64,000 bases of DNA from positions 1,054,001-1,118,000 of the forward strand of contig NZ_FXWK01000001.1 in the NCBI RefSeq assembly GCF_900177655.1, given 5' to 3'. Positions 37,130 through 47,453 of the stretch are shown piece by piece. A program made the position numbers and the translations under genes. The stretch's first letter is position 1; every line of letters begins with the position of its first letter. Below the pieces are notes generated by a model that worked only from the letters and a program-made list of their open reading frames with translations, had not been told where the DNA came from and did not search any database. The DNA comes from Devosia lucknowensis (GTDB lineage: Bacteria > Pseudomonadota > Alphaproteobacteria > Rhizobiales > Devosiaceae).

Positions 37130-37939
37130 ATGCAGCCGTCACGTGACATTTCCCGTCTGATCGAAATCATGGCGGCTCTCCGCAACCCTGTTGGCGGTTG
37201 TCCGTGGGACCTGGAGCAGGATTTCCGCTCGATACGCCATTACACGATCGAGGAAGCCTACGAGGTTGCCGACGCCATCGAGAGAGAGGATTTTGGTGAC
37301 CTGCGCGAGGAACTGGGCGATCTGCTGCTTCAGCCGATCTACCATGCTCAAATGGCAAAAGAGGCCGGGCACTTTGATATCGGCGATGTCGTGCTGGCCA
37401 TTACCGAAAAGCTCATCCGACGCCATCCGCACGTTTTTGGCGATGTGACCGCAGACGGCGCTGATGATGCCCAGGATCGCTGGGAAGCCATCAAGGTCGG
37501 AGAGCGCGCTGCCAAGGCGGCACGCAAGGGCGATGTCGCGCCTTCGGTCCTGGACGACGTGCCTCAGGTGCTCCCTGCCCTCGCCCGCGCCGAGAAACTG
37601 ACCAAGCGGGCCGCCAAGGTAGGCTTTGACTGGCCTGATCTGCCAGCGGTTCGCGCAAAGGTGGTGGAAGAGCTGGCGGAAGTCGCTGAGGCTGAGGCAT
37701 CCGGAAACGCCCAGGGCATCCATGAAGAGATCGGCGATCTGCTATTCGCCGTAGCCAACCTGGCGCGGAAAGCGGGGGTTGACCCCGAGGCTGCGCTTCG
37801 CGACGCCAACTCCAAATTTACCCGGCGCTTCCACTACGTCGAGAGCCGCTGTCGCGACGACGGAATTGCCCCGCAAGATGCCGGTCTCGAACGCCTCGAC
37901 GGCTACTGGAACGAAATCCGGGCGCGCGACAAGTCTTAG
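37130..37939 (+). CDS. mazG: Nucleoside triphosphate pyrophosphohydrolase
   Basis: MazG hydrolyses (d)NTPs to monophosphates and cleans aberrant nucleotides. The 269 residues carry two MazG-fold repeats; the first has GGCPWDLEQDFRSIRHYTIEEAYEVADAI and REELGDLLLQPIYHA, the second KVVEELAEVAEAE and HEEIGDLLFAVANLARKAGVDPE, with the ExxE...ExxD metal sites intact. The stop overlaps that of convergent hflX by four bases. Its usual upstream neighbour in the order (the MBL gene) lies 16 kb away behind the accessory block. Confidence 0.97.
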   Translation: MQPSRDISRLIEIMAALRNPVGGCPWDLEQDFRSIRHYTIEEAYEVADAIEREDFGDLREELGDLLLQPIYHAQMAKEAGHFDIGDVVLAITEKLIRRHPHVFGDVTADGADDAQDRWEAIKVGERAAKAARKGDVAPSVLDDVPQVLPALARAEKLTKRAAKVGFDWPDLPAVRAKVVEELAEVAEAEASGNAQGIHEEIGDLLFAVANLARKAGVDPEAALRDANSKFTRRFHYVESRCRDDGIAPQDAGLERLDGYWNEIRARDKS

Positions 37940-39303
37940 AGATCGGACAAGGCAATCCTGCCGTTGAACCGTTCGAGGAACGCCGCGCGGTGGCGTGGAT
38001 CGACACGGACAACAAAGTCAGAGCCCTTTTCCGTCGGCACTTCGCGCGTGATGACTTCTGCATGATTGTGAAGCCATCCAATATCGGCACCGGCACTGTG
38101 CGGCACATGGACGTGATAGGTCCTGGCCTGTTCGCCGAGCGACCGTTCGACCAGTTCCAGCAGATCCTTGATGCCTTCGCCTGTATGAGCGGAAACCGGC
38201 ATGGTCGCCAGGACCTTGCCTGCGGGCGTCGCGGAAGCCAGAGCAACACCTGGTTCGTCCAGCAGGTCGATCTTGTTCCAGACTTCGATAATGGGCGTAG
38301 ATTCCGAGGCAACGCCTAGCTCATCGAGGACCGTCAGCACATCCTGGGCCTGGGCAGAGTGGTCGGGATTGGCGATATCGCGCACATGCAGGATGATGTC
38401 GGCGTCGACCACTTCTTCAAGCGTGGCCCGAAAAGCGGCAACAAGGTCATGCGGCAGGTCGGCCACGAAGCCAACGGTGTCGCTGAGCATCACATCGCGA
38501 CCATGCGGCAGCTCGATCTTTCGCACCGTCGTATCGAGGGTTGCGAAAAGCAGATCCTCGGCAAACACCCCTGCCCCGGTCAGCTTGTTGAAAAGGCTCG
38601 ACTTACCAGCATTGGTATAGCCTACCAGCGCAACAACCGGGATTGCAGCGCGCGTGCGTTGCGCACGCTGCTGGGCCCGCGTCTTCTTCACCTTTTCAAG
38701 GCGATCCTCGAGTAAGACGATCCGCTCGGTAATTTGCCGACGGTCGCTTTCGATCTGCGTTTCGCCCGGGCCACCCATGAAGCCAGTGCCGCCGCTGCCG
38801 CGTTGCCGCTCGAGGTGTGTCCATGACCGGACCAGCCGGCCCTTCTGATAATTGAGGTGTGCCAGCTCGACCTGCAGCACCCCTTCTCGTGTCGCCGCTC
38901 GTTCGCCGAAAATTTCAAGAATAAGCGCGGTCCGATCGAGCACTTTGGTCCCCGTCTCGCGCTCGAGGTTGCGCTGCTGAATTGGGGTTAGCGGCGCATC
39001 CACCAGAAGCAGCTCGATACCCTCGGCCTTTACCTTGTCGGCCAGCGTTTCGACATGACCGCCACCAATGTAGGTGGCCGGACGGATTTCGCGGACCTTG
39101 ACGACATCGGAGAAAATGACATCGAGGCGTATTGCCCCCGCCAAGCCTTCGAACTCGGCTTGGCGCGCGTCAATGCTGTGATACGAGGATTTGTCGCGGA
39201 CATCAGGACAAACGAGCCCCGTGCGTGTCGGCTTTTCCTGCCGATCGATATAGGGCTTCGGGCCACCCGCATGATGGCCCGTTTCGTCGTCAAATTCGTC
39301 CAT
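37936..39303 (-). CDS. hflX: Ribosome-associated GTPase HflX
   Basis: HflX splits stalled or stress-inactivated ribosomes. The 455 residues include the N-terminal glycine-rich domain (LVDAPLTPIQQRNLE), a GxGE(T)Q segment GGPGETQIESDRRQI, the coiled region ending KKTRAQQRAQR, and the GTPase motifs GYTNAGKSS (G1), DTVGFV (G3) and NKIDLL (G4). The first 60 residues are a lineage-type extension. The start lies 8 bp behind the hfq stop, so hfq and hflX form one operon. Confidence 0.97.
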   Translation of the reverse strand: MDEFDDETGHHAGGPKPYIDRQEKPTRTGLVCPDVRDKSSYHSIDARQAEFEGLAGAIRLDVIFSDVVKVREIRPATYIGGGHVETLADKVKAEGIELLLVDAPLTPIQQRNLERETGTKVLDRTALILEIFGERAATREGVLQVELAHLNYQKGRLVRSWTHLERQRGSGGTGFMGGPGETQIESDRRQITERIVLLEDRLEKVKKTRAQQRAQRTRAAIPVVALVGYTNAGKSSLFNKLTGAGVFAEDLLFATLDTTVRKIELPHGRDVMLSDTVGFVADLPHDLVAAFRATLEEVVDADIILHVRDIANPDHSAQAQDVLTVLDELGVASESTPIIEVWNKIDLLDEPGVALASATPAGKVLATMPVSAHTGEGIKDLLELVERSLGEQARTYHVHVPHSAGADIGWLHNHAEVITREVPTEKGSDFVVRVDPRHRAAFLERFNGRIALSDL

Positions 39304-39311
39304 AGGCGCCG

Positions 39312-39563
39312 TCAGTCGTGGTCGTGGTTCTGCTCGGGATCGAACAATTGGATCGGCGCACCAGGCATGATGGTCGAAATGGCGTGCTTGTAGACCAGTT
39401 GCGACTGCGCGTCCCGGCGCAGCAACAGGCAGAAATTATCGAACCAGGTGATCACACCCTGTAGCTTCACGCCGTTCACCAGAAATATGGTGACGGGCAC
39501 CTTCTGCTTGCGCACGTGATTGAGAAAGGAGTCCTGGAGGTTTTGTTGCTTCTCGCTGGGCAT
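39312..39563 (-). CDS. hfq: RNA chaperone Hfq
   Basis: The 83-residue Sm-like protein helps small RNAs pair with mRNAs and is a hexamer. The Sm1 region [29 protein letters not shown] and the Sm2 signature YKHAISTI are standard, with a short acidic/His tail. The 181-bp gap upstream (39564-39744), after ntrX, should hold its promoter. In some rhizobia trkA sits in that gap; it does not here. Confidence 0.99.
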   Translation of the reverse strand: MPSEKQQNLQDSFLNHVRKQKVPVTIFLVNGVKLQGVITWFDNFCLLLRRDAQSQLVYKHAISTIMPGAPIQLFDPEQNHDHD

Positions 39564-39744
39564 TTAGGCCTCGTTATCGCGGCTTTATTGTCGCTGTTGT
39601 TTCCGCATTAACTTGCGGCCGGACCTCGAAGGACTGCCGCCCAGCCCCTGGATCCGAATTATCATATGTAAAGCACTATGGCACAGAAGTCGCTGACTGC
39701 CTACCGCCGTCGTTGCATGGCAGCGCGGCATTTTCATAGCATTT

Positions 39745-41127
39745 TCAGAGACCCAGCGACTTGATCTTGCGGTGGAGGGCACTTCGCTCCATCCCGACGA
39801 ACTCAGCTGTCTTGGAGATATTGCCTCCAAACCGCTCAATCTGAGCCAGCAGATACTGGCGCTCGAACACTTCTCTGGCATCCCTTAGCGGCAGGCTCAT
39901 CAGATGTGCCGATGAGTCCGTATCCCCCACGGTCGGTAGCACCTCGCCGATATCGGAGGGAAGCATCGTCGCAGTGATAAGGCCATTCTCCGGCTGCTGG
40001 TCCTTCATCAGGATCAGCAGTCTCTCGAGCGAATTGCGAAGCTGCCTGGCATTGCCTGGCCACTCTTGTGCCTGAAGCACCGCCATGGCGTCTTCGCCAA
40101 TGCTCAACCGCTGCAGATTATGCATCCGGCAGACCTGATCAATGAACACGCTGACCAGCGGTGGCACGTCCTCGCGCCGCTCGCGCAAAGGCGTGATGGG
40201 AAGCGGAACAATGGACAGTCTGTGGAAGAGGTCGGAGCGGAATTCGCCGGCATCCACCTGGGCGGATACATTCTGCGAACTTGAAGAAATGATCCGGACG
40301 TCGATCGGCACTGCCTGTGTCCCGCCAACGCGGTTGAAACGGTTCTCGACCAGCGTCCGCAACAGTGTGGTCTGTACCTGCTGGGGAAGCGTCGTCACTT
40401 CGGACAGGTAGAGCGTTCCGCCGTGGGCTCGCTCGAGCGCGCCGACTTCAACCTTGAGCAAACCTGACTTGTCTCGCGCTTCCCGACCGAATAGTACGAC
40501 CTGAACTTCATCAGGTGCGTAAAGAGAGGCGTTTATCTCGATGAACGGCGCACTAGACCGCGGACTGCGCTGATGGATTTGCCGCGCCACGAGCCCTTTG
40601 CCGGCACCTGACGGACCCGAGATGAAGATGCGCGAATTGGTCGGTGCCGACTTGTCGATGATTCCGCGGATTTGCTGCAAAGCTGGCGAAGTACCGACCA
40701 TCTCGGCGCTCTTGCTGGGCGATCTTTCCTTGAGTTCGGCGACCTCGTTCCGCAGCCGCGTCGCCTCGATGGCACGTTGCGTCACATGCAGCAGTCGATC
40801 GATCTTGAACGGTTTTTCGATATAGTCGTAGGCACCCCGCCGGATCGCCGACACCGCGGTTTCTACATTGCCGTGACCCGAAATCATGACGACAGGCATG
40901 TCCGGATGCTGGCTCTGGAACACATCCAGCAACTGAAGCCCGTCGAGGCGCGATCCCTGCATCCAGATATCGAGAAATACCAGGCTCGGACGGCGCCGTG
41001 CGATTTCGTTGAGCCCGCTATCGGCATCATGCGCCTGACGGGCTTCGTAACCCTCGTCCTCGAGAATTCCGGCGATCAGGTCGCGGATATCGTCCTCGTC
41101 GTCGATGATCAGAATGTCTAGAGCCAT
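39745..41127 (-). CDS. ntrX: Nitrogen-metabolism response regulator NtrX (atypical AAA+ domain)
   Basis: The 460-residue regulator has a receiver with Asp53 and Lys in YIEKPF, an AAA+ domain and a C-terminal Fis-type helix-turn-helix (NISKTAEFVGMERSALHRKI). The Walker A is GPSGAGKG. The GAFTGA loop needed to contact sigma-54 is absent; the segment between FGREARDKS and LERA is shortened, as in other alphaproteobacterial NtrX. In addition the Walker B reads LYLSEV, with Ser242 where Asp is expected. It therefore probably works without sigma-54 and perhaps without ATP hydrolysis. The start directly follows the ntrY stop (TAAATG). Confidence 0.96.
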   Translation of the reverse strand: MALDILIIDDEDDIRDLIAGILEDEGYEARQAHDADSGLNEIARRRPSLVFLDIWMQGSRLDGLQLLDVFQSQHPDMPVVMISGHGNVETAVSAIRRGAYDYIEKPFKIDRLLHVTQRAIEATRLRNEVAELKERSPSKSAEMVGTSPALQQIRGIIDKSAPTNSRIFISGPSGAGKGLVARQIHQRSPRSSAPFIEINASLYAPDEVQVVLFGREARDKSGLLKVEVGALERAHGGTLYLSEVTTLPQQVQTTLLRTLVENRFNRVGGTQAVPIDVRIISSSSQNVSAQVDAGEFRSDLFHRLSIVPLPITPLRERREDVPPLVSVFIDQVCRMHNLQRLSIGEDAMAVLQAQEWPGNARQLRNSLERLLILMKDQQPENGLITATMLPSDIGEVLPTVGDTDSSAHLMSLPLRDAREVFERQYLLAQIERFGGNISKTAEFVGMERSALHRKIKSLGL

Positions 41128-43461
41128 TTATTTATGCACAACCGCAGAAAATTGCGGCTCCTCCTCTTGGGCGGGACGATTATCGGCGTATTCGGTTTCG
41201 GTTGGTTTTGAGGTCATTGCAGGGGAATGCAAAGGAAGCGTGAAGGTCACGCATGCGCCCACCCGGCCCTGCGGATCGGGATCGGCGTCCACCAGTTCTA
41301 CGATACCACCATGCTGCTCGATAATGCGCGCAACAATGGCGAGGCCAAGACCGGTCCCCTTCTCTCGTGTCGTCATGTACGGCTCGAGCAGCCTCTGACG
41401 ATTTTCCGAGGGCCAGCCCTTGCCGTTGTCGGACACCGAAACCCGGGCATGATTGCCTTCGAGATGCGCTTCAACCGTGATCGTCGGCTGCCACTCGCTG
41501 TTGAGCGAAAGCCCCTCAAAGGCCTCCACGGCGTTCTTGATGAGGTTGGTGAGCGATTGGGACACGAGGCGCCCGTCGAACCACGCAATGATCGCGTCTT
41601 CGGGCAGGAGCGTGACGATATTGACTTCGGGCAGACGGACGCTCTCCAAAAACACGGCTTGGCGGATGGTATCGCTTAGATCTCCGGTCTCGGGCGCGGA
41701 TTCGGGCATTCTTGCGAAAGCCGAAAATTCGTCGACCATTCTGCCGATGTCGCCAACTTGGCGCACGATCGTGTTGATGCATTTGTCGAATACATCCCTG
41801 TCGTCTTCCAGCTTGTTGCCGTAGCGACGCCGCAAGCGTTCCGCGGAAAGCTGGATAGGGGTCAGAGGATTTTTGATCTCGTGCGCGATCCGGCGAGCCA
41901 CGTCCGCCCAGGCGCTCGTCCGCTGCGCCGATTCAAGATCGGTAATGTCGTCGAAGGTGAGTACATATCCCTTTGATTCGGTTATCGAACCTTCGCGGGT
42001 GAGCTGCACCTGATAGATGCGACGGTCGGTTTCATTGCCGAGTTGGATCTGGTCGCGCACCTGGCCGCGTCGGGCGGAGCGTGCCTTTTCGAGCGTCTGG
42101 CTGATCTCGGGCATGATCCCTTCCATCGGCTCGCCCATCAGCTCGATTTCCGTGCGCTTCAGCATCTCGCAGGCGCGGGCGTTCACTAGAGTGATGGCCC
42201 CAAATGGATCGAGACCGATAATTCCAGCCGACACGCCTTCCACCACAGCCTCGGTGAACTGCCGCCGCTTTTCGTTGACTTCATTCGCCTTGAGCAGGTC
42301 GAGGCGCTGTGTCTTGAGCTGCTGCGTCATGCTGTTGAAACCGTTGGAGAGGTCTCTGAGATCGCCCCTGCCCTCCTGCACCGGCACCTGCACGTCCAGA
42401 TCGCCCGCACTGACCCGCCGTGACGCGATCATGAGGTTTCGAATGGGGTCGACAAACCTGTTGGCGAGCGCGATGCCCACCCATAGCGCCGCCAGGAGCA
42501 GCACCACGGCGAGCCCGACATACATGATAGTAAAGGTGATCTGCAGCACGAGCCGGCTTGAGGCATACTGCCGGTATTCCGTGATGTTCTCGTCGGTCAG
42601 ACGCGTGTATTCGAGGACTTCCGCATCCACCGGTCGAGCGACGAAGAGATAGGTTTCGTCATAGCCGCGCAGCTTGATCACCGATCCCACGAATTGTGTC
42701 GCGCCGGGAGCGATCGGCGTCGGAATGCCCTCCACCACACCATCAGTCACGCCGGCGGGAAGCTTGGGAAACGAACCGGCGACGTTGATCTGCGCGCGCA
42801 TGAGTGTTTCGCCGGAACGGTCGATCAGCGATGTGAATGGCAACGATCGTGTGACGGCCAGGGCTGTCAGGATTCGCTCGAAGCGCTCGGGCTCGTTCTG
42901 ATACGTCGCGCGCGCCTGCTCGAGCTCGTTGGCCACCCAGATGATGTCGTCACGCAGCACCTGCGCATGCTCGAGCATATAGGAACGTGCAACAAGGCGT
43001 GAGCTTTCCACGATCGCTCGTGTTCGCTCCGAAAACCATTGGTCGAGCCCCTGATTGAGAGCAACCGTTGCAACGACGGCCACAAGCGCCGCAGGAACGG
43101 CCGCAACGAAGGCGAACATCGCCACCATGCGCACCTGCAGCCCTGCACCCGGCTCCCCACGAAGCCGCGCCTGATAGAGCAGCACTGCCTCTGTTACCAC
43201 CAAGGCCAGGACCAGAAGTACGAGCAGACCCGTCACCATCCAGATGACCGTCCACATGGTCGGTGACGGCTCGATCGGCGTAATGCCCGACAGGATCAGA
43301 AAGGACAGGGACGACATCAACACGGACGCAAACACGACTACGAAACCCAGCACCCGAAGTGCCCGGTTCTGCCCCATATTTGCGAACAGAAGACGCACCC
43401 TTCCCGAGCCCGGGCTGCCGGTCACCTGTTTGTCGTGGCTGGTTGTGACCAGTTCGGTCAT
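41128..43461 (-). CDS. ntrY: Sensor histidine kinase NtrY
   Basis: The 777-residue inner-membrane kinase has four hydrophobic helices (about 35-57, 70-96, 110-135, 310-335) around a periplasmic loop, then HAMP, PAS (LVNARACEMLKRTEIELMGEP) and the kinase core with H-box [22 protein letters not shown]-box NLIKNAVEA, SVSDNGKGWP and GTGLGLAIV. It pairs with NtrX and senses redox or nitrogen-related cues in other Alphaproteobacteria. I chose ATG 43461 (MTELVTTSHDK) over an upstream in-frame start because the additional 23 residues are basic and unrelated to the family. Confidence 0.96.
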   Translation of the reverse strand: MTELVTTSHDKQVTGSPGSGRVRLLFANMGQNRALRVLGFVVVFASVLMSSLSFLILSGITPIEPSPTMWTVIWMVTGLLVLLVLALVVTEAVLLYQARLRGEPGAGLQVRMVAMFAFVAAVPAALVAVVATVALNQGLDQWFSERTRAIVESSRLVARSYMLEHAQVLRDDIIWVANELEQARATYQNEPERFERILTALAVTRSLPFTSLIDRSGETLMRAQINVAGSFPKLPAGVTDGVVEGIPTPIAPGATQFVGSVIKLRGYDETYLFVARPVDAEVLEYTRLTDENITEYRQYASSRLVLQITFTIMYVGLAVVLLLAALWVGIALANRFVDPIRNLMIASRRVSAGDLDVQVPVQEGRGDLRDLSNGFNSMTQQLKTQRLDLLKANEVNEKRRQFTEAVVEGVSAGIIGLDPFGAITLVNARACEMLKRTEIELMGEPMEGIMPEISQTLEKARSARRGQVRDQIQLGNETDRRIYQVQLTREGSITESKGYVLTFDDITDLESAQRTSAWADVARRIAHEIKNPLTPIQLSAERLRRRYGNKLEDDRDVFDKCINTIVRQVGDIGRMVDEFSAFARMPESAPETGDLSDTIRQAVFLESVRLPEVNIVTLLPEDAIIAWFDGRLVSQSLTNLIKNAVEAFEGLSLNSEWQPTITVEAHLEGNHARVSVSDNGKGWPSENRQRLLEPYMTTREKGTGLGLAIVARIIEQHGGIVELVDADPDPQGRVGACVTFTLPLHSPAMTSKPTETEYADNRPAQEEEPQFSAVVHK

Positions 43462-43565
43462 AAGTCGTCCAGTTTCCTTCGCTTCCCGCCTTAGGTGAAC
43501 GCGCCTGGGCGCTCCTTGACTGCCCTCCAATTAGAGCGGCGCTGACAGGAATGCGAAGCCTGACC

Positions 43566-43593
43566 CAATTCTCCTGACCCTTCAAGAGAATTG
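43566..43593. other. Inverted repeat between ntrC and ntrY
   Basis: Perfect 8-base arms caattctc and gagaattg flank a 12-base loop in the 234-bp ntrC-ntrY gap, beside a pair of direct ggtcagg copies (minus strand). There is no T run, so it may be an operator or an mRNA hairpin rather than a terminator. Confidence 0.4.
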
Positions 43594-43695
43594 TTGCCAA
43601 AATGTGACACTGGCAGCGCTTGGCCCTGCAAGCGGCCACGCGCATAGCTCAGGCGCATCAGTTGGACGAGCTGTGGCGTCAGAAGCCAGGCATCG

Positions 43696-45141
43696 TCAAT
43701 TGCGCCGGCTGTGCTTCACGATCTCGATAGAGTGCGTCCGGATCTTCTTGCGCAATGTGTTCCGGTTAAGCCCAAGCAGGTCCGCTGCCTTGATCTGGTT
43801 GCCCCCACAGGCGTTGAGGGCCATCGCGATCAACGGCGCCTCAACCTTGTCGATGACGCGTTGATACATGCCGTTTGGCGGGAGATTGGGTTCGTGTTCA
43901 CGCAGAATCTGCCCCACATGCGTCTCGACGGCCATCGAGATGTCCATTGGACCGGCAGCGGCACCGACTGACGGTCGGTCCACGATGTTGAGCTCATTCT
44001 GGACGATTTCCGCCGAAATCTGCTCGTCGGCGTAAAGCGCTGACAGGCGTCGAACGAGGTTTTCGAGTTCACGTATGTTGCCAGGCCAATTGTAGTTCTG
44101 CATCAGCCGGATCGCGTCTGCAGAAATCGTCTTGGACGGCTCGCCCTCACGTTGCGCGAGACGCAGAAAGTGTTGAACCAGGTCCGTGATATCATCGATG
44201 CGCTCCCGCAGGGGCGGCAGGCGGATCGGAACCACGTTCAAGCGATAATAAAGGTCTTCGCGGAACAGGCCCTGCCTGATCATCTGGCTGAGGTCGCGGT
44301 GGGTCGCGGCCACGATGCGCACATTGGTCTTGATGGCGTTGCGCCCCCCGACCATCGTATATTCACCCTCCTGAAGCACGCGAAGGAGGCGGGTCTGGGC
44401 GTCCATCGGCATGTCGCCGATTTCGTCGAGGAACAGCGTACCGCCTTCGGCCTGCTCAAACCGCCCCGAAGAGCGGGTGTTCGCACCGGTAAACGCGCCC
44501 TTCTCGTGGCCGAACAGCTCGGCCTCGATGAGATCGCGCGGGATGGCGGCCATGTTGATCGCCACGAAGGGGCCATTTCTGCGCTTGCCGAAGTCATGCA
44601 GCGCGCGCGCTACCAGTTCCTTGCCCGTCCCGCTTTCTCCAGTGATCATCACCGTGAGGTCGGTCTGCATCAGGCGCGCAAGGGCGCGATAGATATCCTG
44701 CATTGCCGTCGAGCGGCCGACCAAGGGCATGGTTTCGCCAGGCTCTTCGGCCTTGCGTTCTGCATTGGTCGGCTTTTTTGCATCCGCCAGGGCCCGGGCG
44801 ACCACCGAGAGCACTTCGGTGATGTCGAACGGCTTGGGCAGATACTCGTACGCCCCTACCTCCGAGGCGCGGATGGCCGTCATGAAAGTGTTCTGCGCAC
44901 TCATGACGATCATCGGCAGCTCGGGCCGCAGCTTCTTGATCTTGGGCATCACCTCGAAAGCATTGCCGTCAGGCATGGCAACGTCGGTGATGAGGATGTC
45001 ACCTTCGCCGCGGCTGACCCAGTTCCACATCGTCGAGATGTTGCCAGTGGGTCGAACTTCATAGCCGGCCCGGGTCAGGGCCTGATTGAGCACCATGCGA
45101 ATGGCGGCATCGTCATCGGCAAGCAGAACGACATGGCTCAT
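43696..45141 (-). CDS. ntrC: Nitrogen regulation response regulator NtrC
   Basis: The 481-residue enhancer-binding protein has a receiver (Asp10, Asp11, Asp53, Lys in PKPF), a full sigma-54 AAA+ domain with Walker [15 protein letters not shown] at 215-220 and Walker [12 protein letters not shown], and a Fis-type helix-turn-helix ([21 protein letters not shown]). Unlike its neighbour NtrX it retains all ATPase motifs. It activates sigma-54 promoters of nitrogen-assimilation genes when phosphorylated by NtrB. Its start overlaps the ntrB stop (ATGA). Confidence 0.99.
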   Translation of the reverse strand: MSHVVLLADDDAAIRMVLNQALTRAGYEVRPTGNISTMWNWVSRGEGDILITDVAMPDGNAFEVMPKIKKLRPELPMIVMSAQNTFMTAIRASEVGAYEYLPKPFDITEVLSVVARALADAKKPTNAERKAEEPGETMPLVGRSTAMQDIYRALARLMQTDLTVMITGESGTGKELVARALHDFGKRRNGPFVAINMAAIPRDLIEAELFGHEKGAFTGANTRSSGRFEQAEGGTLFLDEIGDMPMDAQTRLLRVLQEGEYTMVGGRNAIKTNVRIVAATHRDLSQMIRQGLFREDLYYRLNVVPIRLPPLRERIDDITDLVQHFLRLAQREGEPSKTISADAIRLMQNYNWPGNIRELENLVRRLSALYADEQISAEIVQNELNIVDRPSVGAAAGPMDISMAVETHVGQILREHEPNLPPNGMYQRVIDKVEAPLIAMALNACGGNQIKAADLLGLNRNTLRKKIRTHSIEIVKHSRRN

Positions 45142-46277
45142 TTGGCAGAACCCTCTTCGGCGTCGGCAGGAGTCTGGAAAGCCCCGCTGGCTACGGGCAG
45201 CAGGATGCGGAAACGCGTCCGTCCAGGGCGGCTATCGCAATCAATGACACCGCCGTGATCGCCCACGATCTTGGCAACGAGTGCAAGGCCAAGCCCGGAA
45301 CCATTGGTTTTGGTCGTAACGAATGGATCGAACAGGAATGGGAGGATATCGGGCGGCACGCCGGGCCCATTGTCCTCGATGACAATCTCGAGCGGCAGCG
45401 AGATGCGTTCAGCGACGCCGGCGACGCTGATGCGGATGCCTGGACGAAAGGCTGTGGTCAGGCGAATTTCGGGTTTCTGTGTTCGTTCAAGCGCTTCAGA
45501 AGCGTTCTTGATGAGATTGAGAAAGATCTGGATCAGTTGATCGCGATTGCCGAGCACCGGGGGCAGCGACGGATCGTACTCTTCATAGAAAGTAATGCCC
45601 CGCGCCACCCCATTGCGGGCGAGCAGCTTCACGCGGTCCAGCACCACGTGGATATTGATTGGTTCACGCTCGAGCGGGCGCTCATCACCGAACACTTCAA
45701 CCCGGTCGATCAGCCCGACGATCCGATCGGTCTCCTCGCGGATCAAACGGGCAAGCGGCACTTCATCGGCGGCAATGGACTGTTCGAGGAGCTGCGCTGC
45801 ACCACGAATCCCGGACAGCGGATTCTTGATCTCATGAGCCAGCATGGACGCGAGCCCCGTCACCGACCGCGCCGCGCCGCGCGAAACCATCTGGCGGTCG
45901 ATCTTGTCGGCCATGGTGCGTTCCTGGATCAGCACCGCCACACGCCCATCGGTATCCGAAATCGGGCTGGCGAAGACATCAGCGATACGCTCATCTCCGA
46001 AACGCGACGAACCGACCCGCACGCGATACTCCGTCATGGGTGCGCGGCGCTGTGCGACGGTCTCCACCAGCGAAATAATGGGGGAGCCAAAGGCAATGAG
46101 GTCGTCGAGGCGCTGCCGAGTCAATACGCTCAGGGAAGCGCCAAAAAAGGCTTCGGCGGCATAGTTCACGAACTGAATTCCGCGTGCCTCGTCCAGCACC
46201 AGAATAGGTTGCGGTAGTGCCTGCAGCACGGCGCGCGCCGGTAGGCTATCCACGTCCATCACAACGGCATGCGTCAC
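45138..46277 (-). CDS. ntrB: Nitrogen-regulation sensor kinase NtrB
   Basis: The 379-residue cytosolic kinase/phosphatase has an N-terminal PAS domain, the H-box [20 protein letters not shown]-box [10 protein letters not shown]1 IEDNGPGVP and G2 GSGLGLAL. It controls NtrC in response to PII and nitrogen status. I place the start at GTG 46277 because GGAGGAG lies six bases upstream and the GTG overlaps the dusB stop (GTGA); the earlier in-frame ATG 46292 lies inside that ribosome site. dusB-ntrB-ntrC is the classical nifR3-ntrBC operon. Confidence 0.96.
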   Translation of the reverse strand: MTHAVVMDVDSLPARAVLQALPQPILVLDEARGIQFVNYAAEAFFGASLSVLTRQRLDDLIAFGSPIISLVETVAQRRAPMTEYRVRVGSSRFGDERIADVFASPISDTDGRVAVLIQERTMADKIDRQMVSRGAARSVTGLASMLAHEIKNPLSGIRGAAQLLEQSIAADEVPLARLIREETDRIVGLIDRVEVFGDERPLEREPINIHVVLDRVKLLARNGVARGITFYEEYDPSLPPVLGNRDQLIQIFLNLIKNASEALERTQKPEIRLTTAFRPGIRISVAGVAERISLPLEIVIEDNGPGVPPDILPFLFDPFVTTKTNGSGLGLALVAKIVGDHGGVIDCDSRPGRTRFRILLPVASGAFQTPADAEEGSAK

Positions 46278-47275
46278 GCCGCACTCCTCCATTCACCGGA
46301 AAACAGCGTGCCGATCATCGACAGCACGGCCTTGGTATCATCATTGTCGAGCAGAGCCTTGCGGGTCGGCTTGTCGAGCTCGAGCCCAGCAGCCTCGGCA
46401 TACCAGTCCAGATGCTTGCGCGCGGCGCGCAAGCCAACTTCACGCCCATAGTCGATCAGCATGTCCTCGTAGTGCTGCTGGATAAGGTTCACCAGTGCCT
46501 GTCCGCAGGGCGCAGCCGGTGCATCCTCTCCGCTGAGCCCCGCGCCGATCTGCCCAACCCGCCAGGGTTGACCCTGCGCGCCCCGTCCAAGCATGACGGC
46601 CGCCGCGCCGGACTGTTCGAGGGCAAGGCGGGCCGTCTCCAGATCGACGATGTCGCCATTGACAACTACGGGAACATCTACGGCCTCGACGACCCGCCGG
46701 ACAGGCTCCCAGCGCGCGCTGCCCTTGTAGAACTGTTGCCGCGTGCGACCGTGCACAGTGATCATCTGTGCACCTGCATCGACGGCAAGCCGGGCGATCT
46801 GTGGTGCATTGAGGCTATCGTCGTCCCACCCAAGACGCATCTTGACCGTTACCGGCTTGTTCGTTGCGCCCACCACCGCCTCGACGATTTCGAGGGCCTG
46901 GTGAGGGACGCGCATGAGCGCGGATCCTGCGTAACCGTTGGTCACGCGCTTGGCAGGACAACCAAAATTGATGTCGATGATATCGGCGCCCGCAGCTTCT
47001 GCGATCCTTGCGCCCTCGGCCATCCACCTGGGTTCGCAACCGGCAAGCTGAACCGCATGCGGCAGGGTGCCGGCGCGCGAAAGCTTTCGCACCATTCCCT
47101 CGTGGCCTGTGGTGAGCGCGGAGCTGGCAACCATTTCCGAGACGACAAGACCTGCGCCAAAGCGCTCGGCGATTTCGCGAAACGGTCGGTCAGTGATACC
47201 CGCCATTGGCGCAAGGAAGGCCGGATTGCGAACGGAATGACCGCCGATGCTCAATGCGGAGGCAGTAGCCGTCAC
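46274..47275 (-). CDS. dusB: tRNA-dihydrouridine synthase B (NifR3)
   Basis: The 333-residue flavoprotein reduces uridine to dihydrouridine in tRNA. It has the FMN barrel opening [13 protein letters not shown], the catalytic Cys106 in [41 protein letters not shown] and [12 protein letters not shown]. It is the first gene of the nifR3-ntrB-ntrC operon and is divergent from ispDF with a 178-bp gap. Confidence 0.98.
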   Translation of the reverse strand: MTATASALSIGGHSVRNPAFLAPMAGITDRPFREIAERFGAGLVVSEMVASSALTTGHEGMVRKLSRAGTLPHAVQLAGCEPRWMAEGARIAEAAGADIIDINFGCPAKRVTNGYAGSALMRVPHQALEIVEAVVGATNKPVTVKMRLGWDDDSLNAPQIARLAVDAGAQMITVHGRTRQQFYKGSARWEPVRRVVEAVDVPVVVNGDIVDLETARLALEQSGAAAVMLGRGAQGQPWRVGQIGAGLSGEDAPAAPCGQALVNLIQQHYEDMLIDYGREVGLRAARKHLDWYAEAAGLELDKPTRKALLDNDDTKAVLSMIGTLFSGEWRSAA

Positions 47276-47453
47276 TCAATTGCCCCAGAAATGTTCAATT
47301 CCACCATAGTGCCTGCACAATAATCATTTCAGGCCTATGCGCAACCGCTTCTGGACGCGACGACTGCGGAGGGCAGCCCTGCTCTTGCCGCATGGCGGCT
47401 CCGACGCTAGACCATCAGCTTGTTGACGGTATCCGCTTCGAAGTGCTTGCGAC

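Noticed and set aside
43462..43695. Sigma-54 promoter between ntrC and ntrY
   Set aside because: No TGGCAC-N5-TTGC pair with acceptable spacing; only an inverted repeat and direct ggtcagg copies are visible.
45255..46217. 320-codon plus-strand frame opposite ntrB
   Set aside because: Antisense to a complete histidine kinase; composition is that of a shadow frame.
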